Numbered from the stretch's first letter, positions 33,090 through 44,390 are shown. The stretch is DNA of 64,000 nucleotides from Branchiostoma floridae (GCF_000003815.2 NC_049985.1:3430157-3494156), one strand, 5' to 3'. A program made the numbers and translations. Notes: a model not told the origin generated them from the sequence alone.

Positions 33090-33150
33090 TGTGCCTTTTG
33101 TAAAGGCACTTAACGCCTATTTCCTCACTTGATGGAGGTGAAAATGAGTA
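33090..33150 (+). mobile_element. SINE tail fragment
   Basis: TTTGTAAAGGCACTTAACGC followed by TATTTCCTCAC and GGTGAAAATGAGTAC matches what I recall of lancelet tRNA-SINE tails. No pol III boxes are seen upstream. Confidence 0.35.
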
Positions 33151-33732
33151 CTTCATTACTTTGTTTAGGGACATCCTTTCTTATATAATGTTAGAATGTC
33201 AAGTCAGAGGCCTGTCTTTAAAGGAGAGCCACACTTTGAGCATGTAAAAGATGGTGTGAGTGGGTATGACCATGCAGTCTGGTTTATTGCAGCTTGTACC
33301 TACTTTACAAAACTGGTGTGTTATGCCTAGTTATTCTTAACAAACAACCAAGGAGATCAGCTACCGTGTGTATTCAAAGTACAGTTTTGATTGAATAAAA
33401 AAAGAGAAAAAAAGACAATCAAAGACAAAAAGTACTGATTTCTTCTTTTAACTCATGCCTACTACAATCCAAAAGCATTTTTGTGTAAAAAATCTTTTAA
33501 ATAATTGTTGATATTATGTATGTCATATTTTGTACCACTGCTATGTATTCTTATTAATTGATGTACAGGCTTGATCGAATTAGAGAAAAGTAACAAACAC
33601 CGATTGTAAAAAGCTATAATGATGATTTTTTTTTTCCTTCCCTATGTCTTGTGTCTGCTTCAATCCATGCATTTGGTACACCAGAAGCAACCTGATATAA
33701 AATATTTACACCCGAGTCATTTTGGTTTTCAG

Positions 33733-33899
33733 ATCACCGGGCCAATATGGAGCTTGCTGATATTTCATCTTTCCATATTGATTGGGCTGAGGAATTACTT
33801 TTGGAACTCAATAAGTATCAGCTGGCGAAGCATACGTTGCTGTTGGCTGCAATAACTGAGAGTATCTGTTCCGCTGAACTCGCCATGAACTTTGCATGA
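33733..33899 (+). other. possible terminal exon or conserved noncoding element
   Basis: After a good acceptor (CATTTTGGTTTTCAG, AG at 33731-33732), a frame stays open to a TGA at 33897. From an internal ATG (33747) it encodes 50 residues starting MELADISSFHIDWAEE, with amphipathic-looking Leu/Ala-rich sequence. Part of it is duplicated at 34207-34350, where all changes in this frame alter the amino acid. Other frames on the minus strand are also open. A noncoding conserved element is an equal possibility. Confidence 0.22.
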
Positions 33900-34350
33900 C
33901 TCACGTCTTCTTGGATAGAGGGATCTCTAAGCAGGGCTCAAAATTCATTTTTTGGAATTAGGTGCACTGGTGCACCCAGTCTAAAATATTGGGTGCAGCA
34001 AAACATTTTGGGGTGAACCATGTAAAATAAAGTAAAATGTCAGAGAATATCATAATGATTATAAACTTTATTGCTCATCTGAATTCCAGCTCTGAACAGT
34101 ACTCTTCAGAAATCACAATAGGAACAGCACTATGACAATTTTTTTTTCTAACACTTAGATGTCAAAGATATGGTGTATACTTGTCTGGTATAATGATATC
34201 TTTATATACTTTTGGAACTCAATAAGTATCAGCTGGCGAAGCATACGTTGCTGTCGGCTGCAATAACTGGGAGGATCTGTTCCGCTGAACTCGCCGTGAA
34301 CTCTGCATGACTCACGTCTGCTTGAATGTGGAGGGATCTCCAAGTCTCGC
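33797..34350. repeat. two direct copies of a ~143 bp block, 410 bp apart
   Basis: TACTTTTGGAACTCAATAAG, TATCAGCTGGCGAAGCATAC, TGTTCCGCTGAACTCGCC and GAGGGATCTC occur at 33797-33937 and about 34207-34350, about 93% identical. The interval holds one half of a hAT-type element (CAGGGCTCAAAATTC, 33935) without a matching end. Confidence 0.92.
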
Positions 34351-34373
34351 CAAATAGCATTATTACTGTAAAT

Positions 34374-34580
34374 GCATTTAAGTTCGCGGGGATTTAATTT
34401 TGTGGTAGCCGGAAAAGGACTGTTTGCAGTGGTTTTAAGTTCACATTTACTGTAGCACCAATCACTGTTAGTCTCTTACTGCCATGGAAAAATTTTTGTG
34501 GTGGTTTTAAGTTCGTGGTCAATTTGCAATGTGAAAACCGCAAATATAAAGCCACAGCTAAAATTTCTACATTTACTCTA
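34374..34580. mobile_element. MITE with TACTGTAAATGC ends, copy 2 (inverted)
   Basis: TACTGTAAATGCATTTAAGT (34374) matches the reverse complement of the right end of the copy at 20732-20943, and the segment ends in ACATTTACTCTA (34580). Shared interior phrases include GTCTCTTACTGCCA and GTGGTTTTAAGTTC. It has lost several CpGs (TTCGCGG to TTTGCAG), as expected for methylated decay. It starts about 25 bp after the duplicated block above. Confidence 0.85.
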
Positions 34581-34879
34581 GCAGCTGGATATGATTTTGG
34601 AAATGGCCAGATATTATCTTTTGTCAATGGCTGGCTTGGTATAGAGAAGGTTAGAAAATGTAACAAATGTTAGAAAATTCTGCCAAACTTTGTGTGAACT
34701 TTATGTGAACTCAAACTTTGGCTTGCATCTACTTGCATAAGATTTTGCCTAGGGAGATAGGAATGGCAGTCATTTGTGGTAGGAAATGATAAAGATTAAC
34801 ACAATGGTCATTGTACAAAGCTATTTGGGTTTGGCGATTTTGCAGTGTACTGCCCAAAATGGCATTGAACTTTGCATAT

Positions 34880-35530
34880 GCCTCTGCCTCTTAACTCTTA
34901 TAGGATGACAAGATCAGTGAAAGTTGTTTGAGTTAGTACAATGTGAAAAGATAAACACAATGATCAACAAAGTATGGGATGGTTCCACTTGTCTCGGCCA
35001 TAAGCTTTGCCAAGTCTGCTTGAATCAAATGTCCCTAATGTTTTGAATGTTGGCAAGATCAGAGGAAGTCATTTGTGTGAGTATAATGTGGAAAAGATAA
35101 GAAGGAAGATGGACAAAGTTTTGAATGATGACACTTTTTAGTAGTTTTTTTGGCCATGATCTTTTTCATGCCTATTCTTAAATGGAAAGGTCAGTTGAAG
35201 TCATTTGTGTGAGTACAATGTGAAAAAGATAAGAGCGAAGATGGGCAAGTGTTAAATGATGACACTTTAGAAGTTTTTTGGCCATGATCTTTGGAATGCT
35301 TCTCCTTGAATGAAAAGGTCAGTCATTTATGTGAGTATGATGTGAAAAAGATAAGGATAAAGATGGACAAAGTTTTGAATGATGACACTTTTTTGGCCAT
35401 GAACTTTGGCGTTCCTCTACCTGGACAGAAAGGTCTCTTAGCTCTTATAGGAAGACAAGATCGTTTGAAGTCATTTGTGTGAGTATTCAGTGTGAAAAGA
35501 TGGCCACAATGATGGAAAGTTATTGGATGG
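34880..35530. repeat. ~130 bp tandem array, about five units
   Basis: GTCATTTGTGTGAGTACAAT, GTGAAAAAGATAAG, GATGGACAAAGTTTTGAATG and TGGCCATGATCTTT recur at about 34925, 35068, 35198, 35325 and 35470. Units differ by small indels. Confidence 0.9.
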
Positions 35531-36398
35531 ATGCAATTTTACAGGGAGATAATAATAACAATCATCATACTTGTCCAGCATTTGCAAACTTTTAATTTTC
35601 AAAGAATGGCACACTAATGTCAGGGGTATTAGATGGTTGCAGTTTTGCAGTTTCTTGTATGGTTTCCAATCAAGATAGTAATCTAAATCACCATTTTATC
35701 TCGTAAAAAGAGCTCGTGTGCACTAAAATTGTCAGTCAGTTGAGAGTCAAGAGCATGGTGCCAACATTTTCTGGTGCTGATGACCATTTGGTGCTGTTTG
35801 ACTGTGACTGCCTTTTTAATGAAGTTTTTTGAATGACAAAACTGCGCTTTGACTTTGACTTCAACTGAATTGCAACAGGGACAATACAATGTGGACGCTA
35901 GGCAGCTAACTAGCTGGTATTGGGACCACATACATACATTTTGTACACATTTAGTACAAAAATGAACAAGCATAAAAACAATGAAATAGTAATAACAGCA
36001 AGTAACATTAAATATTACTAGGTAGAATAAAATAGATACTTTAAAAACAGTGGAACATGTATGAGAAGCTAATAGGTTACAACTCGATGGAGGCAGAGCC
36101 ACAGGTGGAAGTGAATCTTTTAGTAGAAGTCACAATGGTCTGGTGAACCCTAGAGTACGGTAGAAACTGTGCTGAATGCAACATCTATAGGTATATATAG
36201 GGCCAACTCAAACATGTAAAATCTATTCTTGAAGTGCTAGTTTCAAACTTCTTTGTGGGGTGAGAACAAATGTAGACAGCCTTTTTAACAGATGATTGAT
36301 ACAAGTAAAGTAGTCCTTGTATGAATGAAATCCTCAGTTCATGGGGAAAACTATAGCAGCAGATGAAAATGAGTGTGTACCAACTTGAAGGTACTTAC
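35531..36398. other. noncoding stretch, nothing recognised
   Basis: A 139-codon minus-strand frame (35683-36102) has no recognised family and a composition like random AT-rich translation. No repeats are evident. Confidence 0.3.
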
Positions 36399-36448
36399 TT
36401 TGCCTCAAACTCCGTTTCCTTGTTCATCTCCCATTGCGACGGCACCAT
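36399..36448 (-). CDS. candidate first coding exon next to a transposon
   Basis: On the minus strand, ATG in a fair context (AAAAGATGG, ATG at 36448-36446) opens 16 codons, MVPSQWEMNKETEFEA, then runs into a strong donor GTAAGTACC (plus 36390-36398). The element at 36461-38583 is inserted 12 bp upstream of the ATG. Removing it with one GA copy would bring TTGTTTTTCAG next to the exon, but that acceptor-like stretch resembles a Harbinger-like MITE end. No partner exon is confirmed; 32239-32450 on the same strand could be one. Confidence 0.18.
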
Positions 36449-36460
36449 CTTTTATCATGA

Positions 36461-38583
36461 CCTCTGTGAAAATTCAAGCGTCTCAGACGGCGAAACGCCG
36501 TTTGCGACAACCGTCCAAGGCGTCTTAAATTATTGGGACGCTTTGGACGGTTACGGCGGCGGACGGCATGGGACGGCCTTTTGAACGCCCGACGAAACGT
36601 CCAAGACGGTCCGAACGGCATAACAAACGCTCGGACGCGTCTAGATTGGCACTTTAGACGCGTCCGGTCGGACGTTCGGGACGTCCGAGACGGCGTCTGA
36701 AAGCGGGCAGCCGGACGCTCCCGCGCTCCGTCGGGCGGGCCCCCCGCTGGGAACAGACGTCTCTGCGGACGGACCAGACGCCGATTGCGACGGACGTAAA
36801 TGACGTAATCCAGGCTGCTGGGACGGATCGGACGCCGATTGCGACGGGCATAAACGGCGTAATCCAGGCCGCTGGTACGGGCGGTAGCCTCCACCACGCC
36901 TTCCCACGGGGGGTACAGATCGTAAAATTCGACAGAAAATGGAATGAAAGGCCAAGAGGCAGTCATCGCTATATTATTAAAGGTTACTATCTGGGCCAAA
37001 CTCCTAGCAAAATATTTTTTTCTTCAAGACACAGTTTTAGTTAGTCAGGCAGTACGGTAGAAACTCATAACGGGCCGGTGCATTTAATTTGGAACGTGCG
37101 TAGACGGCTGCCCGGACGCCGTTTCTGACGCCGTCCGGTCACGGCTATAATTTTATGGCATGTTGGGACAAGCGTTGCCACATACCAAACAAACAAATAT
37201 TCAGCCAGGCAGTGGAAGACCACCCACGACCGGGCCGTCAGGTTTAGTTAAAATCAAACGCAACTTGAACAAATTTCTTCGTAAATTCAGACATACTTCA
37301 CGGCGTTTGATAAACTTTGCTACATGTATGAAATTCAATCCGACCTTCAATCGTGTCCGCGGCTCTTTGTGCCGCCGTGCCGCCCGCACATCATAATGGA
37401 CGAGTCCACATAACATCAAGGGTGAATACAGGACGTTTTATAATTCTCTATCGTACATTTTAGTCACAATAGTCTTAATTAAAGACTGGATACATTGTAA
37501 ATGTGCAATACATTTTCTACAAAGCTCATATGTCATTTTTATTTCGCGGTAGCGAAACAAATTCGTCCGTTTCATAAGTTCCCAACCCCTAGTAGTTGGG
37601 AGGGCCGATTTCATTTTGCCGACGGCAAAATCGGTAGGTGCTATCTCATTATCTGTTGTCTAAATCTACATTTTAACAGCATTATCATTCTTAATCGAAA
37701 CCACAGATATTTTTTACAAGTATTTTACAATGTGTTCATAAGTCTTTTTATTTTGTGGCATCAAAGTAAGATCCTAAATTTTATCATTCCTTTGCGTATG
37801 TGGGGAGGGCACCGAAACTTTGCAACCGTCGTCGGCAAACTTTGCAATAACATGTACAAAAATAAGAATAAAATGAGTATTCACTTACCGGCGCCAGCAA
37901 AGTATCGACAGTCAGCTAACGGAAGGACGCTGCTTCTTTTGACGGCATCTGTGATTTCTCCTGTCCGTTACGTTTCACAGTTGCTTCAGGTAAGTAGTAT
38001 GATTTATCCCCCTTGTCGGCGCACGACAAATAATTTTTGTACATTCTTTTTAGTATAAATAACGAATAAAGTCATCGCCGTAAACCCAACCTCAGCACAA
38101 TGTCGTAGAAACATCAACTGCTACTTCTAGACGTGATGTCCTTGGTCTAAAAGTAAGCAAAATTTTAACAAACAGACATAAAATCCACAGAAATAGTCAC
38201 CTTCTGAACATTATGTCCTGCAACCGCCGGATTGTTCAACGGTCTGAAATTCGAATTCACCCGCTGAAATTGGCGCATGTGCAGAAGTTGAAACGTCATG
38301 TTTCCCGTGGGGATAAGGACAGACGCAAGCCGTCTGAGGGCGTCGGGTTCCTAAGTATTTTATAGCCCCATCAGTGGCCGTCTCAGACGGCCGTCTCAGA
38401 CGTCTTTCAGCCGTCTGGGCGTCCAACAAAAAAACGGACAGAACGGCCCGGACGCTCACGATGTGTTCGCGGCCGTTTCTGACTGCAATGGACGCGTCCA
38501 GAGAGTTTGAAACGCGCTCAGACGCCTTTGGACGCTTGTAGACGCCGTCTTAGCCGTTTCGGACGCTTGAATTTTCACAGAGG
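36461..38583. mobile_element. CpG-rich 2.1 kb TIR element, copy 1
   Basis: CCTCTGTGAAAATTCAAGCG (36461) and CGCTTGAATTTTCACAGAGG-type sequence (to 38583) are inverted ends, 20 bp or more, followed by imperfect GACG/CGTC-rich subterminal repeats on both sides. GA flanks both edges, a possible 2 bp duplication. The interior is AT-richer and holds CCG|GTAAGTGAATA (donor-like, minus) and TATAAATA at about 38053. A 191-codon Arg/Pro-rich minus-strand frame starts in the GC-rich arm and runs out through the TIR. No known transposase motif is seen, so the superfamily is open. Confidence 0.85.
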
Positions 38584-39399
38584 GAGGCCTGAAAAACAAC
38601 ACATTAAACCAATGTGGCCTATCAAGCAAGGTCTTTACATCTACCACCATATTACCTGCTCCCTCAAGGCATTACGGAAAGACATCCTGGTGAGAAGATC
38701 GGATCTTAAAGATGAGGTTTTCTGATAAACGGCCACACAAACTGTTCGTAACGTGTGGGTTCCTTCTGGGCATATTTGTTCGTTTCCTGTCATCATTTCA
38801 TTGCTGCTTTATCACGTCGCCCACCCAAATTGCTGCTTCAAGGCTTTAAGATCTTTGATTTGAGCGTCTTGAGCAAATCTGTATCAGATATCACCGCCCA
38901 AATATGGTACTGTCATTTCTAATGCTGGTTTCACTGTCAAGGACTGAAGTATCATTTTAAAACTTGTATCTGAGAGAGCCTTCCAAATAAGATACATCCT
39001 CTTTTGATGCTGTTTTTACTGTCAAGGATCATGCTATCTTCCTCAGCATTACAGTCATCCTTTTTCTCAAAATGGTTGCAAATCTTTTGCTAGTGTTGAA
39101 ATTATGATCTCATTTGCCTGTATAATGATAACTCGAGGTGCATGGATGACTGTATCATGGTGTTTTGGAACTACTTAACAGAACTGTTTCACCCGCAAAT
39201 GTACTACACCTCCTTTCTCACATACAACAAATTAAGACCAGTTTGAAAGTAAATGACTTTACAGTAAAATTGTTTTCCCTTATCAACTATAATGACTGAT
39301 AGTCTGGTTTGGGAACAACTTGGATGGTGTAGAGTCTAGTTGTTTGGTAGAACAGCATTGAAAGTTGCCGCGCCAATATTTTGTAACAACTTCTATACT
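38584..39399. other. spacer after element copy 1, weak duplication
   Basis: The first 40 bp resemble an inverted Harbinger-like end (AACACATTAAACCAATGTGGCC). Phrases around ACTGTCAAGGA (38934, 39020) show a ~85 bp duplication. No gene is seen. Confidence 0.35.
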
Positions 39400-40620
39400 G
39401 CAGACATCCCCTAATAGGCACAATTGCAGAGGCAACATGAAAAGAAACTGACAAAATCTGTGTAGGCTCCCTGTCTATTCCGATAAACTACATGTACTAA
39501 GCCAGTTTGTGAGATTTTGAGCTTCCTCAGGACAATGAACTGTTATGAACCAGTCAAGTCGCTGGATCAAACAAAGGGAAAAGTGCATATGAGGTGGTGT
39601 CTACTGGTTGCCAATCCTTCCTCACAGTAGCTGTAGTCTGATGTAGTTCCATAGTCTATGTGGGGGTGATTTCCGTGCATCAGTACAGCAAGGGTAGGAA
39701 ATGTTCCTTTGTAGCAACTCCTGTTGCAGACTTCTCCCTAATTAGGGCAAATTCAGAGACAACATGAAAAGAAACTTACAAATGTGTGTAGGATCCCTGT
39801 CTATTCAGATAAACTACAAGGTGGGTTTGCAAGAGAGCTTTTGTCCTACTAGTACAGGACAATGAACTGCTGTGAACCAGTGAACTCTCTATCAATCAAA
39901 ACATATGGAAAGGGACTACTCGATTTGTGTAAAAAGAAAATCATTGTGGGGTGATGTACGCTGGCTGACAGTCTTTCTGACAGTAGAAGGTAGTTTTACA
40001 TTGTATTTAGTCCCGTGGTCTATAATAGAGAAGCCACGTGCGGGTAACTCCAGTGAATTGTGCATTAGTACAGCAGAGATAGGAAATGTTCCTTTGTAGA
40101 AACTCCTGTAGCAGACTTCTCCCTAATTAGTGCACATACAGAGACAACATCAATAGAAACCAACAAATGTGAGCTCCCTGTCTATTCAGATAAACTTATC
40201 AAGGTGGGTTTGAAAGAGAGCTTTGTGTCCTTCTACAGGACAATGAACTGTTATGAACCATTCAAAAAGAAAAAGAAAATCCTTGTGAGGTGATGCACGC
40301 TGGCTGACAGTAGACGGTAGTCTTACATTGTATTTAGTCACGTGGTCTATAATAGAGAAGCCATGTGGGGGTAATTCAAGTGAATTGTGCATCAGTACAA
40401 CAAAGATAGGAAACGTTTCTTTATACATGTAGCAACTCTTGTTTGTTGAAGTCTTCCTAATTGGCTGCATGCAGAGACAATTTGAATAGAAACCAACAAA
40501 AGTGGGCTCACTGTCTATTCAGATAAATTACATGTACCAAAGGATGTATGCAAGAAACCTCAGGTTGTCCTTCTTCAGCGCAATGACCTGTGATGAACCT
40601 CACCAGTCAGGCTCTGGTTC
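39400..40620. repeat. ~340 bp tandem array, four units
   Basis: CAGAGACAACATGAAAAGAA, CCCTGTCTATTCAGATAAAC and GGACAATGAACTGTTATGAA occur near 39430, 39755, 40139 and 40470. The unit also has TAGTCCCGTGGTCTATAATA-type text. It fills the spacer between the two inverted 2.1 kb elements. Confidence 0.9.
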
Positions 40621-40825
40621 TAAACATGGGGAAAGTGAGTGCTTCCCTATAGGGGGTGGGATTATCTTCATTAGGGTGATCCCCCATAGTCATTAGGGAC
40701 TTCATTAGCTCTAAACGGACCAGGAAAACCACAACAGGGAGTTAGTGTAAACACACACTGGTTATCCCTACTGGGTGGCAGGGTTGTCTGGGGGTGACAG
40801 TTTGTGGTGCAATTAGTTATGGCAA

Positions 40826-42981
40826 CCTCTGTGAAAATTCAAGCGTCCGAAACTGCCCGGACGGCGTCTACAAGCGTCCAATGGCGTCCGAGCGCGTTTC
40901 AGACGTTCTGGACGCGTTCATTCCCGTCCGAAACGGCCGCGGACACATCGTGAGCGTCCGTGCCGTTCTGTCAGTTTTTATGGTGAACGCCCGAACGGCT
41001 GAAAGACCTTCCATTGCCGTCGGAGACGGCCACTGATGGGGCTATAAAATACTTAGTCACCCGACGCCGGCAGACGGCTGCGTCTTTTCTTATGATCCCC
41101 ACGGGAAACATGACGTTTTAACTTCTGCACATGCGCCAATTTCAGCGGGTGAATTCGAATTTCAGACCGTTGAACACTCCGGCGGTTGCAGGACTTATGT
41201 TCAGAAGGTGACTATTTCTGTGGATTTCATGTCCGTTTGTTAAATTTTGCGCACTTTTGGACCAAGGACTTCACGTCTAGACGTAGCAGCTGATGTTTGT
41301 ACGACATTGTGCTGAGGTTGGGTTTACGGCGATGACTGTATCCGTTATTTATACTAAAAAGAATGTACAAAAATTATTTGTCGTGCGCCGACAAGGGGGA
41401 AAAATTATACTACTTTAATACTCGAAGCAGCAAACCTTGGACAGCAGAAATCACAGATGTGACAGACGTCAAAAGAAGCAGCGGTTCTTCCGTTAGCTGA
41501 TTGTCGATACTTTGCAGGCGCCGGTAAGTGAATACTTCGCATTTTATTCTAATTTTTTGTACATTCATCTGTTGCAAAGTTTACCGACGACTTGTTGTTA
41601 CGGGTGCCCTCCCCACATACGCGAAGAAATGATAAAATTTAGGATCTTGTTTTGATGCCAAAAAATAAAAAGAATTATGAACACGTTGTAGAATACTTGT
41701 AAAAAATATCTGTTGTTTCTATTAAGAATGATAATGCTGTTAAAATGTAGATTTAGACAACAGATAATGAGATAGCACCTACCGATTTTGCCGGTGCCAA
41801 TCAAAATCTTAGTCGGCTCTTCCAACTACTTGGGGTTAGGAACTTATGAAACGGAAGACTTTAGTTCGCAACCTCGAAATAAAAAAAATGACTTATGATT
41901 TTTGTAGAAAATTTAACGTTATTTCACATTTATATATCCAGTCTTTAGCAAATACTGGTGCAATTAAAATTTACGATAGAAAATTTCAAACGTCCTGTAT
42001 TTACCCTTGATGTTATGTGGGCTCGTCCATTCTGATGTAACGTGTCGGCACGGCGGCACAAAAAGCCGCGGACACGATTGAAGGCCGGATTGAATTTCGT
42101 ACATGTAGCAAAGTTGATTAAACGCCGCGGAGTACGTGTAAACAATTTACGAAGAAATGTGTTCAAGTTGTGTTTGATTTTAGCTAAACCTGACGGCCCG
42201 GTGGTGGGTGGTCTTATCTACAATTCACTGCCTGGCTGAATATTTGTTTGTTTGGTATGTGGCAACGCTAAATGTCCCAACAGGCCATAAAATTATATCC
42301 GTGACCGGACGGCGTCAGAAACGGCGTCCGGGCAGCCGTCTACGCACGTTCCAAATTAAATGCACCGGCCCGTTATGAGTTTCTACCGTACTGCCTGACT
42401 AACTAAAACTGTGTCTTGAAGAAAAAATATTTTGCTAGGAGTTTGGCCCAGATATTAACCTTTAATAATATAGCGATGACAGCCTCTTGGCCTTTCATTC
42501 CATTTTCTGTCGAATTTTACGATCTGTACCCCCCGTGGGAAGGCGTGGTGGAGGCTACCGCCCGTACCAGCGGCCTGGATTACGCCGTTTATGCCCGTCG
42601 CAACCGGCGTCCGATCCGTCCCAGCAGCCTGGATTACGTCATTTACGTCCGTCGCAATCGGCGTCTGGTCCGTCCGCAGAGACGTCTGTTCCCAGCGGGG
42701 GGCCCGCCCGACGGAGCGCGGGAGCGTCCGGCTGCCCGCTTTCAGACGCCGTCTCGGACGTCCCGAACGTCCGACCGGACGCGTCTAAAGTGCCAATCTA
42801 GACGCGTCCAAGCGTTTGTTATGCCGTTCGGACCGTCTTGGACGTTTCGTCGGGCGTTCAAAAGCCCGTCCCATGCCGTCCGCCGCCGCAACCGTCCAAA
42901 GCGTCCCAATAATTTAAGACGCCTTGGACGGTTGTCGCAAACGGCGTTTCGCCGTCTGAGACGCTTGAATTTTCACAGAGG
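40826..42981. mobile_element. CpG-rich 2.1 kb TIR element, copy 2 (inverted)
   Basis: The same terminal CCTCTGTGAAAATTCAAGCG opens at 40826, and the inverse closes at 42981 (2156 bp). AA flanks both edges. Whole-length comparison with copy 1 in reverse orientation aligns throughout. The right (outer) arm, about 42440-42981, matches copy 1 36461-37000 with about four differences in 400 sampled bases, while the rest is near 90% with indels. The 192-codon plus-strand frame at 42416 is the counterpart of the one in copy 1. The donor-like CCGGTAAGTGAATAC at 41520 is preserved. Confidence 0.85.
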
Positions 42982-43331
42982 AACACCAATGTAACTTTTT
43001 GGATCTCAGATTGGACAAAAATTGTGGAACTGTAAAATATGATCATATCAAAGCCATGAATTATATTGAAGTTTTCTTCCTAGGCCTCTGCTTTTGCAAT
43101 GTTCACTTGTTATACACATGTTTTCACCTTAAAATGTTTGAAATGACATGGTACAGCATTACCAAGTTGCCTAATTGGTTCTCTGCATCTGTTTAGAAAA
43201 CTTTCAGCAGACGTCAAGATTAAAGCAGTCCATTTCGAGTGCACTTTTACCGAAAAGCTACCAAACTTTTCATCCTATGATTGAAGCACGTATAATATAC
43301 TTACTAAATTCATGGATACAAAAAAGGTAGC

Positions 43332-43464
43332 CTCCAAGCAGATCCTACAGTAGCATAAGATAGTTTCAAAAGCTGGTAAAGTAGTGTAGCTGACCAAGGA
43401 GTGGCCGTTGGCAACCTTCGGTCATGATCTACCAGCTTTATGCTACTGTAGGATCTGCTTGGAG
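43332..43464. mobile_element. 133 bp MITE, CTCCAAGCAGA family
   Basis: CTCCAAGCAGATCCTACAGT followed by AGCATA is exactly inverted at 43439-43464, and AGCTGGTAAAG/CTACCAGCT continues the stem. Ends match the copies at 56929 and 62434 (CTCCAAGCAGAGG). No target duplication is obvious here. Confidence 0.85.
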
Positions 43465-43479
43465 ATTAAACAAAAAGCA

Positions 43480-43870
43480 TACATGTATGTCTGGTCTACC
43501 TACTACCTACCTACCTACCTAGTCCCTTGACCTCCAGGTCGTTGGGGGGACAAGGTAGACATGTTAATGTTAATACCCAGTCAGATGTTGGCTATCCTTT
43601 CCAGGCAGAAGTGTGTGCCTCAGTAGTTAAGACACACTGTGCACTAAGTAGAAGCTATTGGTGAGAGCTAAAATCATGATAATTTTGGATGAAAAAATAA
43701 GCGAAAGGCGAGCCCGGCTAAGCCATGCAGCGGATGTCGCTCAGTGGAGGTCAAGGGTCACTTCCTTCAGCATAATTCCACACAATTGTTCTACTAGCAA
43801 TCCTAACGTAAAGCATATATCTGGTCTAGTTAATGCTGATCCAATCAGATGTTGGCTATCCTTTGGGCGG
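43480..43870. repeat. two diverged copies of a block, with CCTA microsatellite
   Basis: AAGCATACATGTATGTCTGG and CAGTCAGATGTTGGCTATCC (43476-43603) match AAGCATATATCTGG and CAATCAGATGTTGGCTATCC (43811-43862). CTACCTACCTACCTA lies at 43506-43520 in the first copy. A frame at 43658 with ARLSHAADVAQWRSRV faintly recalls LINE C termini, but I do not rely on it. Confidence 0.6.
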
Positions 43871-44128
43871 GTTCATAATGTCAAGATATATCAATAATAC
43901 ATCAGGTCCTGTGCAGAGGGATGGTGTGGCCATCAGTAGCTGCCAACCCTGACATAGTTCTGCACTTGACCAACAATTTATCATGCGCACTGTAGGCTCA
44001 TCAATGAATTATAAGAACAATGCAACATCAGTTCAGCTCCCCTATTGACAGCCATGGTACATGATTAGACTGTTAATTTTTTGGACTGTGCCTTAAAGTT
44101 CAACTAAGCCACAAGTTGAATCAAAGTG

Positions 44129-44390
44129 CAATGGCCAAGTGTTTGCCTTGCATTCGGTAGGTCGTGAGTTCGATCCTCGGCCGAGTTATGCCAAAGTCAT
44201 ACATGCTGCTTTCTCTGCTTAGCACTCAGCATTTGGGAAAGAGTATAGATTCTGAAGTTGAATACACGTCACCACTACCAGTGTACTAGCCCCCTGCTGT
44301 AGTGATTGCACAAAGCTGTGTGGCCCAGAGTTACTGAAACGGAGATGGGAGCTGCCCTATGCACCATCAGGCGTGGAAAGGACTTTGACC
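44129..44390 (+). mobile_element. tRNA-derived SINE with 13 bp target-site duplication
   Basis: TTGAATCAAAGTG flanks the element at 44116-44128 and 44391-44403, a clean 13 bp duplication of LINE-mediated insertion. The head has GTTCGATCC (44168, B box) with AATGGCCAAGTGTTTGCC as likely A-box region, a tRNA-like layout. The body carries CATGCTGCTTTCTCTGCTTA, CCCCCTGCTGTAGTGATTGC and GTGTGGCCCAGAG. I recall this as a lancelet SINE. It is 262 bp and shares the body with the copy at 25775. Confidence 0.92.

Noticed and set aside
37501-38058. 185-codon open frame inside element copy 1
   Set aside because: It is not kept open in copy 2, which has frame-changing differences in the same region, and no transposase motif is seen.
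43658-43897. Frame with ARLSHAADVAQWRSRV, faintly like a LINE C terminus
   Set aside because: Similarity is too short, and the region is part of a local duplication without other LINE features.
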